A stretch of 5,849 nucleotides of DNA, taken from NCBI GenBank assembly GCA_025449475.1, contig JANWJM010000099.1:1-5849 (forward strand), given 5' to 3'. The notes beneath the pieces were generated by a model, which did not search any database, was not told the DNA's origin, and saw only the letters and a list, made by a program, of their open reading frames with translations. Source of the stretch: Thermoactinomycetaceae bacterium. Lineage in GTDB: Bacteria; Bacillota; Bacilli; Thermoactinomycetales; Thermoactinomycetaceae. Position 1 is the first letter of the stretch, and every line of letters begins with the position of its first letter. Of the stretch, positions 5,808-5,849 are shown in pieces. Both the position numbers and the translations under genes were made by a program.

Positions 5808-5849
5808 CATCCGGCTCGATTTGTGAACCAGCACCATTGCTTACGCTGG

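Noticed and set aside
5828..5849. A CCAGC/GCTGG inverted repeat after the AraC-type gene that might begin a terminator.
   Set aside because: There are only five pairs with a 12-base loop, and the window ends before any T tract could be seen.

Overview
This window looks like ordinary chromosomal DNA from a Gram-positive Firmicute of the Bacillales type. The evidence is the strong GGAGG-type ribosome binding sites, moderate GC content, a thiM-thiE thiamine pair, a CadC/CadA metal-efflux pair closely resembling the Staphylococcus/Bacillus type, and short-loop intrinsic terminators. The genus cannot be fixed from the sequence alone.

Layout. Bases 2-848 (+) hold the 3' end of thiM (hydroxyethylthiazole kinase) and a complete thiE (thiamine-phosphate synthase). 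They overlap by 20 bases and supply the thiazole salvage and coupling steps of thiamine phosphate synthesis. A minus-strand gene converges on them (895-1833). It encodes a membrane protein with four predicted helices and an extracytoplasmic M23-type metallopeptidase domain. A shared hairpin sits at the convergent junction. Bases 1834-2173 form a 340-base divergent intergenic region. It holds a + strand hairpin with a seven-T tract that no visible gene accounts for, which may end a small RNA, and then a TATAAT promoter overlapped by a palindrome typical of ArsR/SmtB operators.

Bases 2174-4694 (+) are a two-gene metal-resistance operon: a CadC-like ArsR/SmtB repressor (TTG start, excellent Shine-Dalgarno) and a CadA/ZntA-type P1B ATPase beginning one base after the repressor stop. 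A strong perfect-stem terminator follows at 4701-4729. The logic is classical: without metal, the repressor holds the operator; Cd/Zn/Pb binding releases it and the ATPase exports the metal. The last gene (about 4956-5807, +) is a separate AraC-family regulator with a C-terminal GyrI-like ligand-binding domain. Its start is placed internal to the longest reading frame because of its Shine-Dalgarno site.

I did not find a clearly new multi-gene system. The points most worth checking are the orphan terminator and structured stretch at 1961-2047, the altered metal-site residues in the CadC-like sensor, and the unusual first zinc-ligand region of the M23 protein.
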